From Odontesthes bonariensis (taxonomy: Eukaryota; Chordata; Actinopteri; Atheriniformes; Atherinopsidae): a stretch of DNA of 64,000 nt. A model generated the notes under the pieces. That model was not told the DNA's origin. It searched no databases and saw only the letters and a list, made by a program, of their open reading frames with translations. Positions 46,636 through 58,999 of the stretch are shown piece after piece. Numbering within the stretch: position 1 is the stretch's first letter; every line of letters starts with the position of its first letter. The stretch spans positions 21,004,697-21,068,696 of the forward strand of contig NC_134509.1 in NCBI RefSeq assembly GCF_027942865.1, given 5' to 3'. A program made the position numbers and the translations under genes.

Positions 46636-49600
46636 TCATGCTCGAGCAGAAGCCGGCCCCGGGGGCCTCGGAGAGTCACGAGGCGTTGGGTTCTCCGTCT
46701 CAGAGGCGCTGGATTCATCGTCGTCATCGTCGGTCTGCTCTGCGCTGTGGTACAGCATGAAGGCCTGCGTCTTATGGGTGATGGTGACGGTGCAGGGACC
46801 CTGGGCCCACGGCTCCCCGTCCACCTGCATGGGCATCTTGGAGCTCTTCAAAACCAGCTGCAGAGTGAAGAGCAACACCCACCATGTGAGAACCACACAG
46901 TGCCATGAAGTAATGATCCCAGATGTTGCACAGCAGTACAGGCGGCTCCTTATGTCACGTTCAGAAATACTTATTTATTTCATTTACAGCCATATTTATT
47001 CATAGTTACAGCATGGGAATGATTTTGTTGGACCGACTTCAACTTTAACTACAGTAAACTTTGCCGTTGCATCCTTTGGACTTTATTTCAGACTTTATTT
47101 TTTATTTTATGTTCAGAGTTGCCTGCTGACAGCCGCGTCTGTAACGGTGTTTACTGCTCTGAAGCAGGGGACTGCTCGGTCTGCACTTCGGTCTGCTCGG
47201 TCTGCACAGCACGCAGTGATACGAAGGGAGAGAAAATAGCGCCAAATGATTGTGAGGTCTGACATTTGCCTGGACAACATTTTGTGATGCAAATGTATTA
47301 CTTTTTTGAACGCATATTGTTTTGAGAAGCAAAACGCTTTATTTTTTAAACCCCAGCCAACTAGCGGACTACCTTCTTCAACACCAGAACGAGGCTGGAA
47401 CTCGGCTCACAGGACGCAGCAGGGGGTAAGTCAATGTTCATAAATAATATTGCTAATATGGGATGTCATACAGCTTCATGTCAAAAGAGGCGAACTATCC
47501 CTTTAAGTCAACATGCTCAGTTAGCAGGAATGCCTTTAATAACTAAAATCATAACTGTATAAGGCATTCAACAGTAGTTTCAGGTGTGTTTCCTGTGATA
47601 AGTTGGTAGTTGTGGAAAAGAACCGTGCAGGTACACATCAGCGGCAGCCATCTTGTTCCTCTTGTCGTTAAAAAAAAAATGCGGTTATTGCTGTCTAAGA
47701 GCTCTTTTAAATCTCTGAGTCAGATTTTTGTGCATCATCAGGAGCATTTTTAGGGCTTTTATTGATGGTGAAACTGGATTTTTTTTCTGAAGGGCTTAAT
47801 GTTGCAGGGTGAAAGCAAAGAGGGAAAATGAGCACATGCGGGAGGCGAGCAGCATGTGTTGAATCAGATTAGTTAAAATTAGATCCTCAAGTGCTGCATG
47901 AGGCGAACGGCAGTGCAAAGTAATTCAATTCCCTCATCATGCTTCTGCACGCCCACTTAATGAAGTAAACAGGAAGCACAGGAAGTAGAAATGTGTGTGT
48001 GAGTGAGTGCACGCCTCACCCTGACAGTGTGCGCCTGCCCCAGCCGTACGGGGTTGGCCAGCTTGACCTGGATCTGAGCACAGTGGAAGGAGCCAAACAC
48101 ACCCACAACCTCCAGCAGACCATCATCCAGCCTGCGGCGCCAGACAGGGAAAAACAACACAGCTGCTCACAAAAACAAAGGCATTAGATCAAATAGCAAA
48201 GCTCTGAAAATGACAAAAAAAATAAACAATTCTGCTCCCGTCTGACCCCAGTTTACATTTTCAAGAACAAAACTAACAGCTGCATATGGCCGAGCGGGTC
48301 TTACCGGGTCGGGGGGCACGGTTCGTCTCCCATACCCTCCCACAGTCTGCAGCCTCCACCCCAGTAGCCGATGTTACAGACGATGATGCCCTCCAGACTG
48401 GGCAGCGCCACCCTCTCCCCATCCAACTCCAGCTGTTACGGAAACACGCACAAACACAACTGTACTGAACCTCCAACAGAGTTGTGACCAGATTCAAACT
48501 CAGATAATATAATAAAGTGTGTGGCTGCACGTGCACAAGACTCATAAGAGTGATATTCCATCCCACACCTGTAGGGGGAGCCAAACAGCATTAAAAAAAA
48601 GGCCAAATTCTCTGGTGTTACTTTAAAGGTGATAGAGAATGGTTGAATGGGGCATTAATCCATGTTCTGTGATGTGATATGTAGCCCAAAAAAAATTGGT
48701 TGGGTCTGTTATGGCTCAGAACCTCCCTAAAAGGCTCTCTGAAACAGCTGTTACTATGCTGGGTTTAGAATGCGTCTTTTTCCCTTATTGGCGTCGTTTC
48801 AGAGCTTATCTGGCAACCTCATTATGAAATGCAGGTAGGTGTTGGCGCTATTCGGTTGCCGTTGCTTGATTGGCTGCCCTTGCTCTCACTGAAAACAGAG
48901 CTATAGAGTAATACACTGACTGAAAAGAAAGCTCATCAGAATCAGAATTCGTTTTATTGCCATTGTTAGTTACAGTGTTCACTAACTAGGAATTTGCTGC
49001 GGCGTAAGGTGCAAACATGTAACATAGGATATAATAATAAAGAATAAAAATATATGAATATAAAATGTACAAGGTGTGTACAACAATACACAGTATCCAA
49101 TATACAGAGCAACAACAGTGCAGCTTCATTAGTGCAATTTGAATGATGGTAAAGTGACTGGGGCAGGTTATGAGGTGATTATGAAGTGTTCATAAGTCCA
49201 ACTGCAAGGGGGGAAAAAAAACAGTTGTATGTACTGGGGATGCTGTTCAAAATAAATTGAAGTGACGTCACTTTTTCACAAAAACGGATTGGGGGATATT
49301 CTGGGGGCTATTCAAAAAAGGGGAGTACTTGAAACAGAGGTTCTGACACTTGCTGGCACTTCGTGTGTACTCCCCACAGCGGGGAGACTCAGAACTAACA
49401 CCAAAAACGTGAAAAAGATGATTTTGATTCTCTATCCCCTTTAAAACAAGGTGATCCCTCTGCTAACGTTCAGTTTCATCCAACATTTAAAGAGTTGAAA
49501 CAAAGAAAAATGTATCATCGCTTTGAATTTGACTGCAGGGTTGGAACAAAAACCTGCACCCACACCGGCCCTTTCATGGATCAGTTTGAGACCCCTGTAG

Positions 49601-52600
49601 TGACTAGATGCATTAAAATCCAACAGAAACCTGTTGTCTTAAGTCTTAATTCTGAGATTGTATCATTATTTTGACTTATTATTCAACTTTGAATTAAATT
49701 TAAAATGCCTTTGGGGAGGTCGGTGGCGTAGTGGGTTAAGCAGCTGCCCCATGTACAGAGGCTACAGTCCTTGCTGCAGCTGGCCCCGGTTCGAGTCCCG
49801 CACTGGACCGCCCTTTGCTGCATGTCTTCCCCCTCTCTCTGCCCCCTGCTTCCTGTCTCTCTCCAACTGCCCTATCCATTAAAGGCATAAAAAGCCCAAA
49901 AAATATAAAAAAAATAAAATAAAATGCATTTATAAAAAATAATTATACAGCCTAATTCAAGCCAATTATAAGCCACAAAACAATCAAAATCAAGTTTCTT
50001 AAAATCCAAATGAGTCCAAAAAATGCCCAAAAAGTTGTAATCATGCAGGTTTGCCAGGGAAGTATCACATAGTCTGACAGAAAGCAGCCGACTGCTGTTT
50101 ATAGATGGAAACAGAGCTGGCATGAAGCTTAATCACACGCAAACGTTTACAGTACCTCAATCCTCTTATCCAGATCCTTACATTCCTGCACTAAACAATC
50201 TTTGGTGCCATACAGGAAGTACACAGCCTGCAGAAAGAAAGAAAAGACGGCTGTCTTTGCACATTCAGAGGCAAAGCTTCTGTATTCACATGAAAACACA
50301 AAGCTCTGATCTGTGCATTCAAATGAAGAGTTCAGACCTTATTGATGATGCGGCTGGAGAAGACGGAGGGGGTTTTCTCGCGGTGTTCGTGGAAGTTGAG
50401 CGCCATCAGGGCATCAGGCCCCACAGAGAAGTAGTTGTTCATGGACAGAACCTGAGAAGCAAACGCTTTAGTGTGCCTGCTGTAAATATGGCTGCACATG
50501 CAGGTAAAGGCATACATCCATGATAAATAAAGAAATAATCCAAAAATTAGACCCACCTTTGGTTTACGAAAGTAGAGGCCTTTGGAAGCTACCTGCACTT
50601 TCCACCTGAAATCATTAAAGTGGTGGTTAGGTTGACTATTTTCTCCAACTTTAGATCCAAATCCTTCTCCACACGGACACTGAAACACTTCTGGTGATGA
50701 AACACTTAAATGTGTTGACCTAAAGGCAACAGAATCCAGAATATGTCTGTAATGTATTAGAAAAGTGTAAAACTGCTGCACACAAACGGCTTTTAACACA
50801 AAAAAAACTCTGAGAATCCAGAGAAAACCACAGAGCCGAGTCTCATAGATCCGAGCAGCACTTGTTCCCACCTGTCCATTTTGACCACTTCAGCATCCAG
50901 GATGTTACGAAGAACTTGCTCCACAGGGATCTCACGAGCGTACCCGGCACCCCAACCCAGAGTGTTCGAGAGGTCGTTTCCTGTTCCCAGAGGGAGGATC
51001 GTCACCTGGGGGATGAACTGGTCTTGGCCCTAGTAAAAAAAAGGAAAGAAACCCCTCGTTTTATTTCTAGAAATAACAAGTAATAGGTACAGCGAAAATA
51101 AGGTAAATAAGGCAGAAGCAGAGCTTTAAAGTGAATATCTGCTCTGAGCTCCTTTATTCTCCAACACAGCCTGAACCCTCTCAGACGAGCTTTCTGTCCT
51201 TTCTTTAAGGAGTCTTCAGGAATAGTTCTCCAGGCTTCTTGAAGGACATCCCAAAGCTGTTCTTTGGATGTCGGCTGCCTTTTGTTCCGTTCTCTGCCAA
51301 CATGATCCCACACTGCTTCAGTAATGTTGAGCTCCGGGCTCTGGGGAGGATTCATCCCTCCATCAGACCTGTTGCCACTGATTTTCAGTCCACTTCTTGT
51401 GTCCTTTGGCACAGCTCAGCCTTTTCTCCCTGTTTCCCTTCCTTAAGAACGGCTTCTTGACAGCCACCCTTCCATGGAGACCATTTCTGATGAGGCTTGG
51501 GCCAACAGCAGATGGATCAGCTGAAGGTCCAGATGCATCTCTCAGCTCCTGTGTCAGGTCTTTGCTGGATTTTTCCTCTTTCTTAAGGACATCACTTTCA
51601 GATCCTGTTCATCTGCTGTAGATAGTTCTTAAGGCCTGACACTTCTTCTTTTGTCCTCCACTTGTCCAGTTTCCTCAAATGTTTTAAGGACACACTGCAC
51701 ACCATGCTGAGATATGCCAAGTTTTCAGCTAACAGCGCTTTGAGAATCACCTTGTTGCTGCAGAAATCCTATTTTCTGTCTGTTAAACTGTGTTATCTTT
51801 GCTGTTATTCATAGATGCAACTAAAGAAATGGGAACAAATGATGTGTCTCTGTGACAGGCTGCTGGGAACAAAGTGCCTAAAGATTTTTTGGTAAGTTGT
51901 TTGTTATGTGCCGACACAACACTGGTTCATTCCTTGAGTTAGGAGCCTTTTTTAAGCTACAATGATTCATAGGTCAGAGTTAAGTGGCTTAAAAAAAAAA
52001 AAAAGCACATTCCCCTGAAAAAGGTCAGATACAAGGACTGGATTGAATGAGTGAAAAAGCAGCCAATGTACAAAAAGAAACAGCTTTAAATACCTTTAGA
52101 ACCTCCTTAAACAATTACAAGAAAATCTGTCTGCTTGGAAGCTAAATATTCAGAAATTAGAGGCGAATCAAGACTTTTAATGTTTTTGGCTTCAAATTTG
52201 TTGCTTTAATCTTATTTTATTTTTTTTCCATCTGTTACTAGAATATTTTGATGTTTTAACACAGAATTATGTTGATAAAACAAATAATAAGCTGAAGTTT
52301 AATCAAAGACTTTGTAAAAACTTTGTCTCTGTGACAGGCTGCTGGTAACAAAGTGCCTAAAGATCCAATTTAAAATGGCTTCTTTGGTAAGTTGTCTGTT
52401 ATGTGTGGACACAACACTGGTTCATCCCTTGAGTTATGGGCTGTTTTTTTATGCTTGAATGATTCATAGGTCAGTGTTAAAGCAATACTATGTAACATTT
52501 CTACCTTAAAATAACAGCTTGAAAAAAATTGTGCGGCTAGAATGAGTTTTAATATTACGATTGGCCTGTCTCCTATGCCCTTCGGGGGTCTGAGTTGGAA

Positions 52601-55183
52601 AAACTGCGCTATGTAACTTTGCTGGATTGGCCCGGGAGCTGAGCGGAAGTACTTTGACTTGCTTTCTGACACACCTACCGCAAAAACAAATAGACCCCTC
52701 TCACGCTCCCAGGTACATTTGATTACTCTTACCTTCTCGGTCGACATAGCTTGCACCTTCTGACTCCTCGCCGGTTCGTCAACAAACGTGAAACGTGAAA
52801 GTGAAAGGGTGTTGTATTTACGACAGTGTAACCGTACATTACCTCCAAGCCTGTAGGGGGAGCTCCATAGTGGGATTTTTGAGAAGTTACATTGTATTGC
52901 TTTAAGTGACTAAAAATGAGTGAATAAACAGCCAATGTTCAATGATAATCTTTGAAAAAACCTTCATAAAGTCTGGAGAACTGTTGCTCCATTTAAAAAA
53001 TTATAATAAAGTCTGGCTGCTTGGAGGAAAATATAAAGAAATGAGTGGATCAAGACAAGCTCGTAGCACACAGACATCTCACCTTCAGCTTCATAGTGTC
53101 GATGGCATCGAGCACCCAGCCCACAGTACCATCCCCTCCACAAACCAGCACCCGAACACTGCCGGGAGGGAGGAGGGTGCACAGCTGGAGGGCTTTGGAA
53201 GGAGTCAGCTCAGACAGGTCAAACACCTGCAGACAGAAGACCGGATCCGATCAGAACCAGTGACAACAGAAGTGAAACAGCCATCTGAGCTCAGCTTATG
53301 TAGCTGACCTGCACAGGGTTGATGAGAGTGCGAAATTCCCCCAGCAGAGCCTCCCCCAGGTTGTTTCCACTACGCGTGTTGGCCAGAACCAACACCGGAG
53401 TCCAGCCGCTGCCGCAGGACGACCCCAGCTTGCTGTACTCCTCGGGGTGCCGGCGCCGGAGCTTGTTGACGCGGTAGAGGTAGTGAGGAGGGATGATGAG
53501 GCTGTGGAACTCGCCCAAATCACACACATCTGCATCCTCCAGGCTGTCCATGCAGTCATCGTGCACTGTGGTCTGACACCACACACACCTGAGAGAAGGG
53601 CAGAAGGACACAGAGCTCTGAAACAAGCTTCTGCTGCTGAAGAAGAAAGACCTTTAACTATCCACCGTGGGGCTGCTCTGTCTCCGACCTGCCAAAGTCT
53701 TATTACGAGTGTGATCTCAACCAGCCGGCACCACAGAACGGCAGCAGTCAGTTAGAGTAAACTGCGTTCCATTATAACACAAATCCCTCAGAGGGTTGCT
53801 TTAATGCAGGGAACTCTGCTTCTGTATCAGTCTGTCAGACTATTCGAGTCAAGCTTTAGGGGGAAAAAGTAGATCTTTTCAGCTAAAGTTTCAGCTCCAT
53901 TTGGCAGATCAAGTGTTAACTGTGGTGGATAAATTAATAATAATAATAAATTTTATTTATAACGCACTTTACATTTACAACAAAATCTCAAAGTGCTACA
54001 AGTGGGATAAAAGACAAATATTAAGATAAAAAATTAGGGTGTTTGGGTCAGATCATCAGGAATCATTGCTATTAATCCTATTCAGAATTAAATGTGTTAG
54101 CATGATATTTCACATGTGCACAGATGATGTTAAAATAGATCAATCTGAGAGCTTAATGTGCTCCACTTATGTGGATTTCCGCAGCAACAAGGTGATTCCC
54201 AAAGAGCTGTTAGCTGAAAACTTGGCATATCTCAGCATGGTGTGCAGTGTGTCCTTAAAACATTTGAGGAAACTGGACAAGTGGAGGACAAAAGAAGAAG
54301 TTGTTGTCAAGAAGCCGTTCTTAAGGAAGGCAAACAGGGAGAAAAGGCTGAGCTGTGCCAAATGACACAAGAAGTGGACTGAAAATCAGTGGCAACAGGT
54401 CTGATGGAGGGATGAATCCTCCCCAGAGCCCCTCAACATTATTGTTAGGGTCTCCTTTTAAGGTGGAAATATATGTCAGAGAATGAGGGGTAGCTTAAGA
54501 CTTTTGCATAGTATTATTTGAACAAATGTATTTGTTGATTGATTGTTTTTGTTGTAATAATACTGAGCCTAACCTACTGTACAACGCAGTCATCTGGCTG
54601 TTTAACCACGGTAGGTTCTTTATTTGTTTATATGTAATTAATGTGGATCAATGCGTCTTATTGATGCATCTCTTATCATCACAGCTGCTGGTATGGCCGG
54701 TGCAATGATGATCTCGCGCCGCCTACTCTACCTGAGGTCGCACAGCTTCGGCTGGGTCCCGCACTGCTGTTTGCATACAGCACAGTAACTGGCCAGAGGC
54801 ACATTTCCGCGGACCCAGCGGTGCTCCGTGGCTCCGTCGGAGCCGGACGGGGCCATGATCTCCTTGCACGTCAGGCTCTGGTCGGCCCGGCGCAGGCACT
54901 GCTCGTCCGCGCACACGCCGCAGGAGTCGCAGAAGGCGCCGTGCAGGATGTGCTGGGAACAGACGCAGCAGTAGGTGGGCTTGTGGAACAGGTCGGTGTA
55001 ATGCCAGCCGTGCTTGCTCTTCCGAAAGAAGTCCTTCATGTGCGTTTTCCGCTTGGAGCTCCGCGCGCTGCACCACAGCGTGACGACGACCGGGACGATG
55101 ACGGCCAGAGAGGTCCAGAGCAGCAGCGTCCACTCCTCCCGGGAGCCGCAGTCGTCCTGCGCCTCGTCCCCCTCCCTACACAT
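46636..55183 (-). CDS. dgke: Diacylglycerol kinase epsilon, complete, ten exons
   Basis: DGKE phosphorylates diacylglycerol to phosphatidic acid at membranes, preferring arachidonoyl species, within the phosphatidylinositol cycle. Exons in transcript order: 55183-54732, 53588-53309, 53226-53083, 51029-50872, 50605-50557, 50451-50338, 50227-50156, 48432-48305, 48131-48020, 46857-46636; all phases match, giving 576 residues (human 567). An N-terminal hydrophobic segment ([19 protein letters not shown]) is followed by a basic stretch and two C1 zinc fingers (starting [18 protein letters not shown] and [17 protein letters not shown], the second spanning the exon 1/2 junction with VHDDCM). The catalytic domain has [14 protein letters not shown] and [16 protein letters not shown]; the accessory domain has [18 protein letters not shown] and [18 protein letters not shown]. 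The C-terminus ends in an Asp-rich run ([12 protein letters not shown]) and a proline-rich tail. Intron 3 is 2.05 kb and full of transposons. Convergent with the trim25 pair. Confidence 0.95.
47105..47506. mobile_element. Family A TTAA MITE, single arm only
   Basis: The sequence from about 47105 to GGCGAACTATCCCT|TTAA at 47506 matches the right half of the foldback elements at 36547-37208 and 41870-42593; the left half is missing. It lies in the last dgke intron. Confidence 0.75.
48935..49215 (-). repeat. LINE 3'-end fragment (Rex1/CR1-like tail)
   Basis: The complement ends in AATAAAACGAATTCTGATTCTG, like the tails at 61905-61945 and 18205. Only untranslated 3' sequence is present. It lies in the dgke intron between exons 7 and 8. 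Confidence 0.55.
49705..49925 (+). repeat. tRNA-derived SINE with A and B boxes
   Basis: An A-box-like TGGCGTAGTGGGTTAAG is followed by the B box GGTTCGAGTCCC, a C/T-rich body (CTTCCCCCTCTCTCTGCC) and an A-rich tail with AAAATATAAAAA. It sits in dgke intron 7 on the strand opposite to dgke. Confidence 0.85.
51055..51800 (-). mobile_element. Internally deleted Tc1 element, copy 2
   Basis: The minus-strand translation gives [17 protein letters not shown] directly preceded by the same abnormal junction as the element at 8617 ([11 protein letters not shown]), then [13 protein letters not shown]. The 5' part extends to near 51800 (TTTTCTGTCTGTTAAACTGT). Terminal repeats are eroded. It lies in dgke intron 3. 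Confidence 0.8.
51840..53063. repeat. Duplicated interspersed segment in dgke intron 3
   Basis: The block beginning GTCTCTGTGACAGGCTGCTG occurs at about 51846 and again at about 52324. Similarity continues through GTGCCTAAAGAT, CACAACACTGGTTCAT and GATTCATAGGTCAG to GCAGCCAATGT and TCTGCTTGGA-like phrases. The second unit is interrupted by the TTAA MITE at 52477-52905. A third copy, inverted, lies near 59140-59285 beside Tc1 sequence, so this is probably a Tc1-related dispersed repeat. Confidence 0.7.
52477..52905. mobile_element. TTAA-flanked MITE (family B, short form)
   Basis: Its termini AGCAATACTATGTAAC and GTTACATTGTATTGCT are flanked by TTAA at 52477-52480 and 52902-52905. The neighbouring paralogous repeat reads TCAGAGTTAAGTGGC without the insert, showing the empty site. 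It shares ends and subterminal sequence with 19141-19796. Confidence 0.88.
53936..54010 (-). repeat. LINE 3'-tail fragment
   Basis: An (AAT)n run is followed by TTTTATTTATAACGCACTTTACA and CTCAAAGTGCTACAAG, the antisense 3' end typical of the L2-like tails in this window (compare 55900-55945). It lies in dgke intron 1. Confidence 0.6.
54178..54440 (+). mobile_element. Internally deleted Tc1 fragment, copy 3
   Basis: It starts mid-element at CCGCAGCAACAAGGTGATTC and carries an extra deletion that joins AAAAGAAGAAG directly to TTGTCAAGAAGCCG. It then shares the internal junction of copies 1 and 2 (CAGTGGCAACAGGTCTGATG) and breaks off after CCCCAGAGCCCCTC. It lies in dgke intron 1. Confidence 0.8.
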
Positions 55184-55560
55184 CTCTGCGGGACGGTAGC
55201 ACTGGCTGTGGACGATGTTAAGGAGCGGAAATCAGCGAAGAAGAAGTTAATGTAAACAACACGGAGCGCGCGCCTTGTTGCGCTGCAACACTCATGTTGA
55301 CGGACACCGACGGGCTGTTGGAACTGTCTCCTCTTCAGATGAAAACATATGTACGTAGAACCAACAGGACACCAGAGGGAAACGAAGTGACGTCGTACCC
55401 GCGAGCTAACGCGCTAACGCACCACCTGCAGAGAGTCCACACGCGTCAAGATAACTCACCCACACTGGTGGCGCATGCGCAGCTCCGACAAGGAACTGAC
55501 CAAACAGGAAATGTTTTCTCCTCCGCTGTAGTGAACCTCAGTTAATAAAGTCATGGTTTA
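55184..55560 (-). promoter_or_regulatory. dgke: Probable dgke 5' UTR and promoter
   Basis: The stretch next to the dgke start is CpG-richer than its surroundings (for example GGAGCGCGCGCC and GTGACGTCGTACCCGCG, with a CRE-like TGACGTC). No TATA box is evident. The transcription start cannot be placed. A plus-strand open frame opposite exon 1 is a shadow. Confidence 0.4.
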
Positions 55561-55876
55561 TTAGAAATGCAACACATAAATACGACGTTTTAAACGTTCA
55601 ATTCAAATTCAAACCTAGAATAGTGAAAGAAGATTGTAACGAGCCAAATATACATGAAACTGATGCAATAACTTTCTATCTGTGTTACCACATAAGACAC
55701 TAAATAATTAAGACTTTAAAGCAGGATATACCTTTTACTGTTGAATCAGTTCACGGTGCAGCTGATTCACAGTAACTGTTCCTCTACAGGGTGGTTTACT
55801 TACAGTAAGGTATAAAAGTCCTGATCAAGCCCTCATTTCTTCATATTTTGCTTCAAAGCTGCCAAACCTTCTTTTA

Positions 55877-58800
55877 AAGGCAAGGCAAGGCAATTTTATT
55901 TATAGAGCACAATTCATACACAGGGCAATTCAAAGTGCTTCACAGCTACATAAAATCACAAGAAGGCAATAAAATCATTAAAAAGAAATACAAAAATAAA
56001 ATAAAGAAATTAAAAAAAAAAAAATAATAATAATAATAATCAAAAACCCATTAAAATAATCATTAGTTAATTAAAAAAAAAAATTGAAGAGTGCAGATAA
56101 AATACTTTCAGGTGTCATATGCACAGCTAAATAGAACTGTTTTCAGCCTGGATTTAAACATTGTCAGAGTTGAGGCCTGTCTCACATCTTCTGGAAGACT
56201 GTTCCAGATGTTAGGAGCATAAAACTGAAACGCAGCCTCACCTTGTTTAGTCCTGACTCTGGGCACCAGCAGGAGACCTCTCCCTGAGGTTCTCAGAGCC
56301 CGAGTTGGTTCATATGGCTCTAACATGTCAGAGATGTACTTTGGCGCTTGACCATGAAGAGACTTGTACACAAGCAGAGCTGTTTTAAAGTCTATTCTCT
56401 GAGCGACAGGAAGCCAGTGCAGAGACCTGAGCACTGGACTAATATGGTCGTATTTCCTGGTTCTAGTCAGGACTCGAGCAGCAGCGTTCTGGATGTACTG
56501 CAGCTGTCTTACAGCCTGTTTAGAGCCCAGTGAGCAGGCCGTTACAGCAGTCTAACCTGCTGGAGACAAACGCATGGATCAGTCTTTCTAAGTCTGGTTT
56601 AGACACTATTCCTTTGATTCTGGCAATGTTTTTAGGTGGTAAAAAGCTGCTGATGTTACAGATTTAATGTGGCTGTTAAAGTTCAGGTCTGAGTCCAATA
56701 TTACCCCGAGATTTCTAACTTGATTATTAGGTTTTAGAGAGAGAGTCTCAAGGTGACTGATAACACTTTCTCTTTGTTTCTGTGGGCCACAGACAATGGG
56801 CCTCATGCAAGAACCGTTCGTACGCACAGATTTGTTCTTAAATCGTCCGTACGAGTGATTTAAGAGAATTTGCGCATTCACCAATCTTTTCGTATTTTAC
56901 GTTTTCTTTCAGGTACGAACAGAATTTACGAGTGATCCAGAGCTGTCGTAGGAGTTTCGTAAAATAGTCCGCTGTTATTCAAATCACGTTTGCTTGACTA
57001 ATGGATTGTATATTTAATTACTTTGAAGAAAACATAAATAAATATATACATTATACCCAACAATGATGCTGACATTATTCTGTTTGACTTCAAATATGCA
57101 CTAATCGAAGGTTAATTTGAATCTGTATATAACGGGAAGCGTAACCAGCGGCTGACTTGCGACTTTTGGATGCCTCAGCGCGTCAGGCTCTTGGAAGAGA
57201 GCGTGTGGAGACAGACGAATGGCTGAGATCGCGATTCAGATTGCCAAGGACTGTGCTGCTGCAAATATGCAGCTTAATTGCTAGAGCCACAACTCCAGAG
57301 AGAAACACGCTGATCAAACCCAATTCCACCACACGTCCAGGACCTCACCACCCTTAGATTTTTGGCCACGGGAACCTTTCAGAGGGAGATTGGAGACAGA
57401 TCGGGGGTGTCCCAGTCCTCTGTGAGTCGTGCGCTCCCCTTGGTCATCAAAGCTCTCATCAGTTTATCAACCATGGTACATCAAATACCCATACACCGCT
57501 GTCCAACAAGTGCAAATTAAGAGGGACTTTCATGCCGTGGCTGGACTGCCAATCATAATTGGAGCACGAGACATATACGCATCAAAACACCCGTGCCGTT
57601 GTGGAGCGCACTGCTGAAGGCCAGGTGGGTGTGTCTCGATACAGCGGGGGGGCAAAATAGCCCAGAGGAGGCATGCCAGATTTGCGCAATATTGCCATGA
57701 ACGAGGGTCTCCTACAACCTGAACCAGCCCAGGCAGACAAGAAGCTGTGGTGCCAGAAGACCCCCCTCATGGACCACCCCATCAAAGTGCCATCATGATG
57801 AGGCAACAACTGATTGCACGGCTTTAGTTGCAGTCATCGATCGCCTGCCCATGGCGAGACGTTTTTTTTTAAGCCATTTTCATATCAAACCATTTATTTT
57901 TTTATTTCGCTGACATGGTATTAACAGCACTCGTAATTGCTTCCCATTTCTTCACTTTAGCAGGTCCCGTCCACTGCTGACACTGCTAAAAATGACAGAT
58001 TTTCCTTTTTGGATCTCTTAAAGCAGAACTTTAATCTCAGAGCCCGTATTCTCAGCACTCAACACTTCCTGGCACAGGAGAGAGGAAGCACAGCCTTATA
58101 TGGTATCATTTAGGGCGTGGAGTATGCAAATCTACTATCCTCGTGCACGTGAACTTAAGATACGCACAGGTGTGATTCATCATTTACGCAGGTCGTTTAC
58201 ACACTTTTTCCGAAGTTAAGAGCGCTTGTTGAATCTGACGTGGCGTGTTCGTACGAGACCTTCTTACGAAAAAAGTAAGAGAAATTTAGAATAAAAATAC
58301 GAAAATGTTCTTGCATGAGGCCCAATGATTTCAGTTTTGTCTGAGTTTAGCTGGAGGAAATTGTTTTGCATCCACACACTGATCTGTTCAATGCAGCGAC
58401 ACAGTGTATCTACAGGCCCGTGTTCTCCTGCCGTCAGTGACACGTAGATCTGAGTGTCATCTGCATAGTTGTGGTAGGACACATTATAGCTGCGTATTAG
58501 CTGGCCTAATGGAAGCATGTACAGATTGAACAATACGGGTCCCAGGATTGACCCCTGGGGAACCCCACAGGTCATAGTCATTTGGTCTGAGACACAGTTA
58601 CCAATTTCAACAAAATATTTCCTGTCCTCCAGATAGGACTTGAACCAATTTAAAGCACGACCAGAGATTCCCACCCAGTCTTCTAAACTCTGTAATAAGG
58701 TTGCATGGTCAACTGTGTCAAAGGCAGCACTCAGGTCCAGCAGAATTATAACTGAGCCTTTACTTGCATCTGTGTTCAGGCGGATGTCATTTGTCACCTT

Positions 58801-58999
58801 GATCAGAGCTGTCTCAGTGCTTTGGTGGGGCCTAAAGCCTGATTGGAAAGTATCAAAGGCATTGTTAGACAGGTCAGGAGAAAGTCACTAAGCTGTTGGT
58901 ATACAACTTTTTCTAGGACTTTGCCTAAGAATGGCAGGTTTGATATGGGCCGGTAGTTGTTCAGTACTGTGGCATCAAGATTGCTCTTCTTTAGAACAG
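55877..58999 (-). mobile_element. L2-type LINE copy, interrupted by a Harbinger element
   Basis: The 3' end, at the left, has (GGCAA)n and TTTTATTTATAGAGC. The ORF pieces at 56434-56108, 56884-56606 and 58797-58264 encode the RT C-terminus (SLHWLPVAQRIDFKTALLV) and the catalytic part ([28 protein letters not shown]). The continuity of the LINE is broken at 56797/58324. It is truncated at the 5' end near 58999 and carries frameshifts, so it is dead. Confidence 0.85.
56798..58323 (+). mobile_element. Harbinger-type transposon with degenerate transposase
   Basis: The terminal repeats are GGGCCTCATGCAAGAAC and its complement, flanked by AAT at 56795-56797 and 58324-58326, a 3-bp duplication as in PIF/Harbinger. 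The interior has HARBI1-like transposase pieces: RLLDASARQALGRERVETDE, YIKYPYTAVQQVQIKRDFHA and VAGLPIIIGARD, where the usual catalytic Asp region is altered. Frames are broken by stops, so it is non-functional. 1526 bp. Confidence 0.88.

Noticed and set aside
49705-49925. tRNA genes suggested by A/B boxes here, at 15655 and at 34328
   Set aside because: No full cloverleaf can be drawn and each is fused to a SINE body or tail.
54821-55255. 144-codon plus-strand open frame opposite dgke exon 1
   Set aside because: High GC and codon shadow of the C1-domain exon; no recognisable motif.
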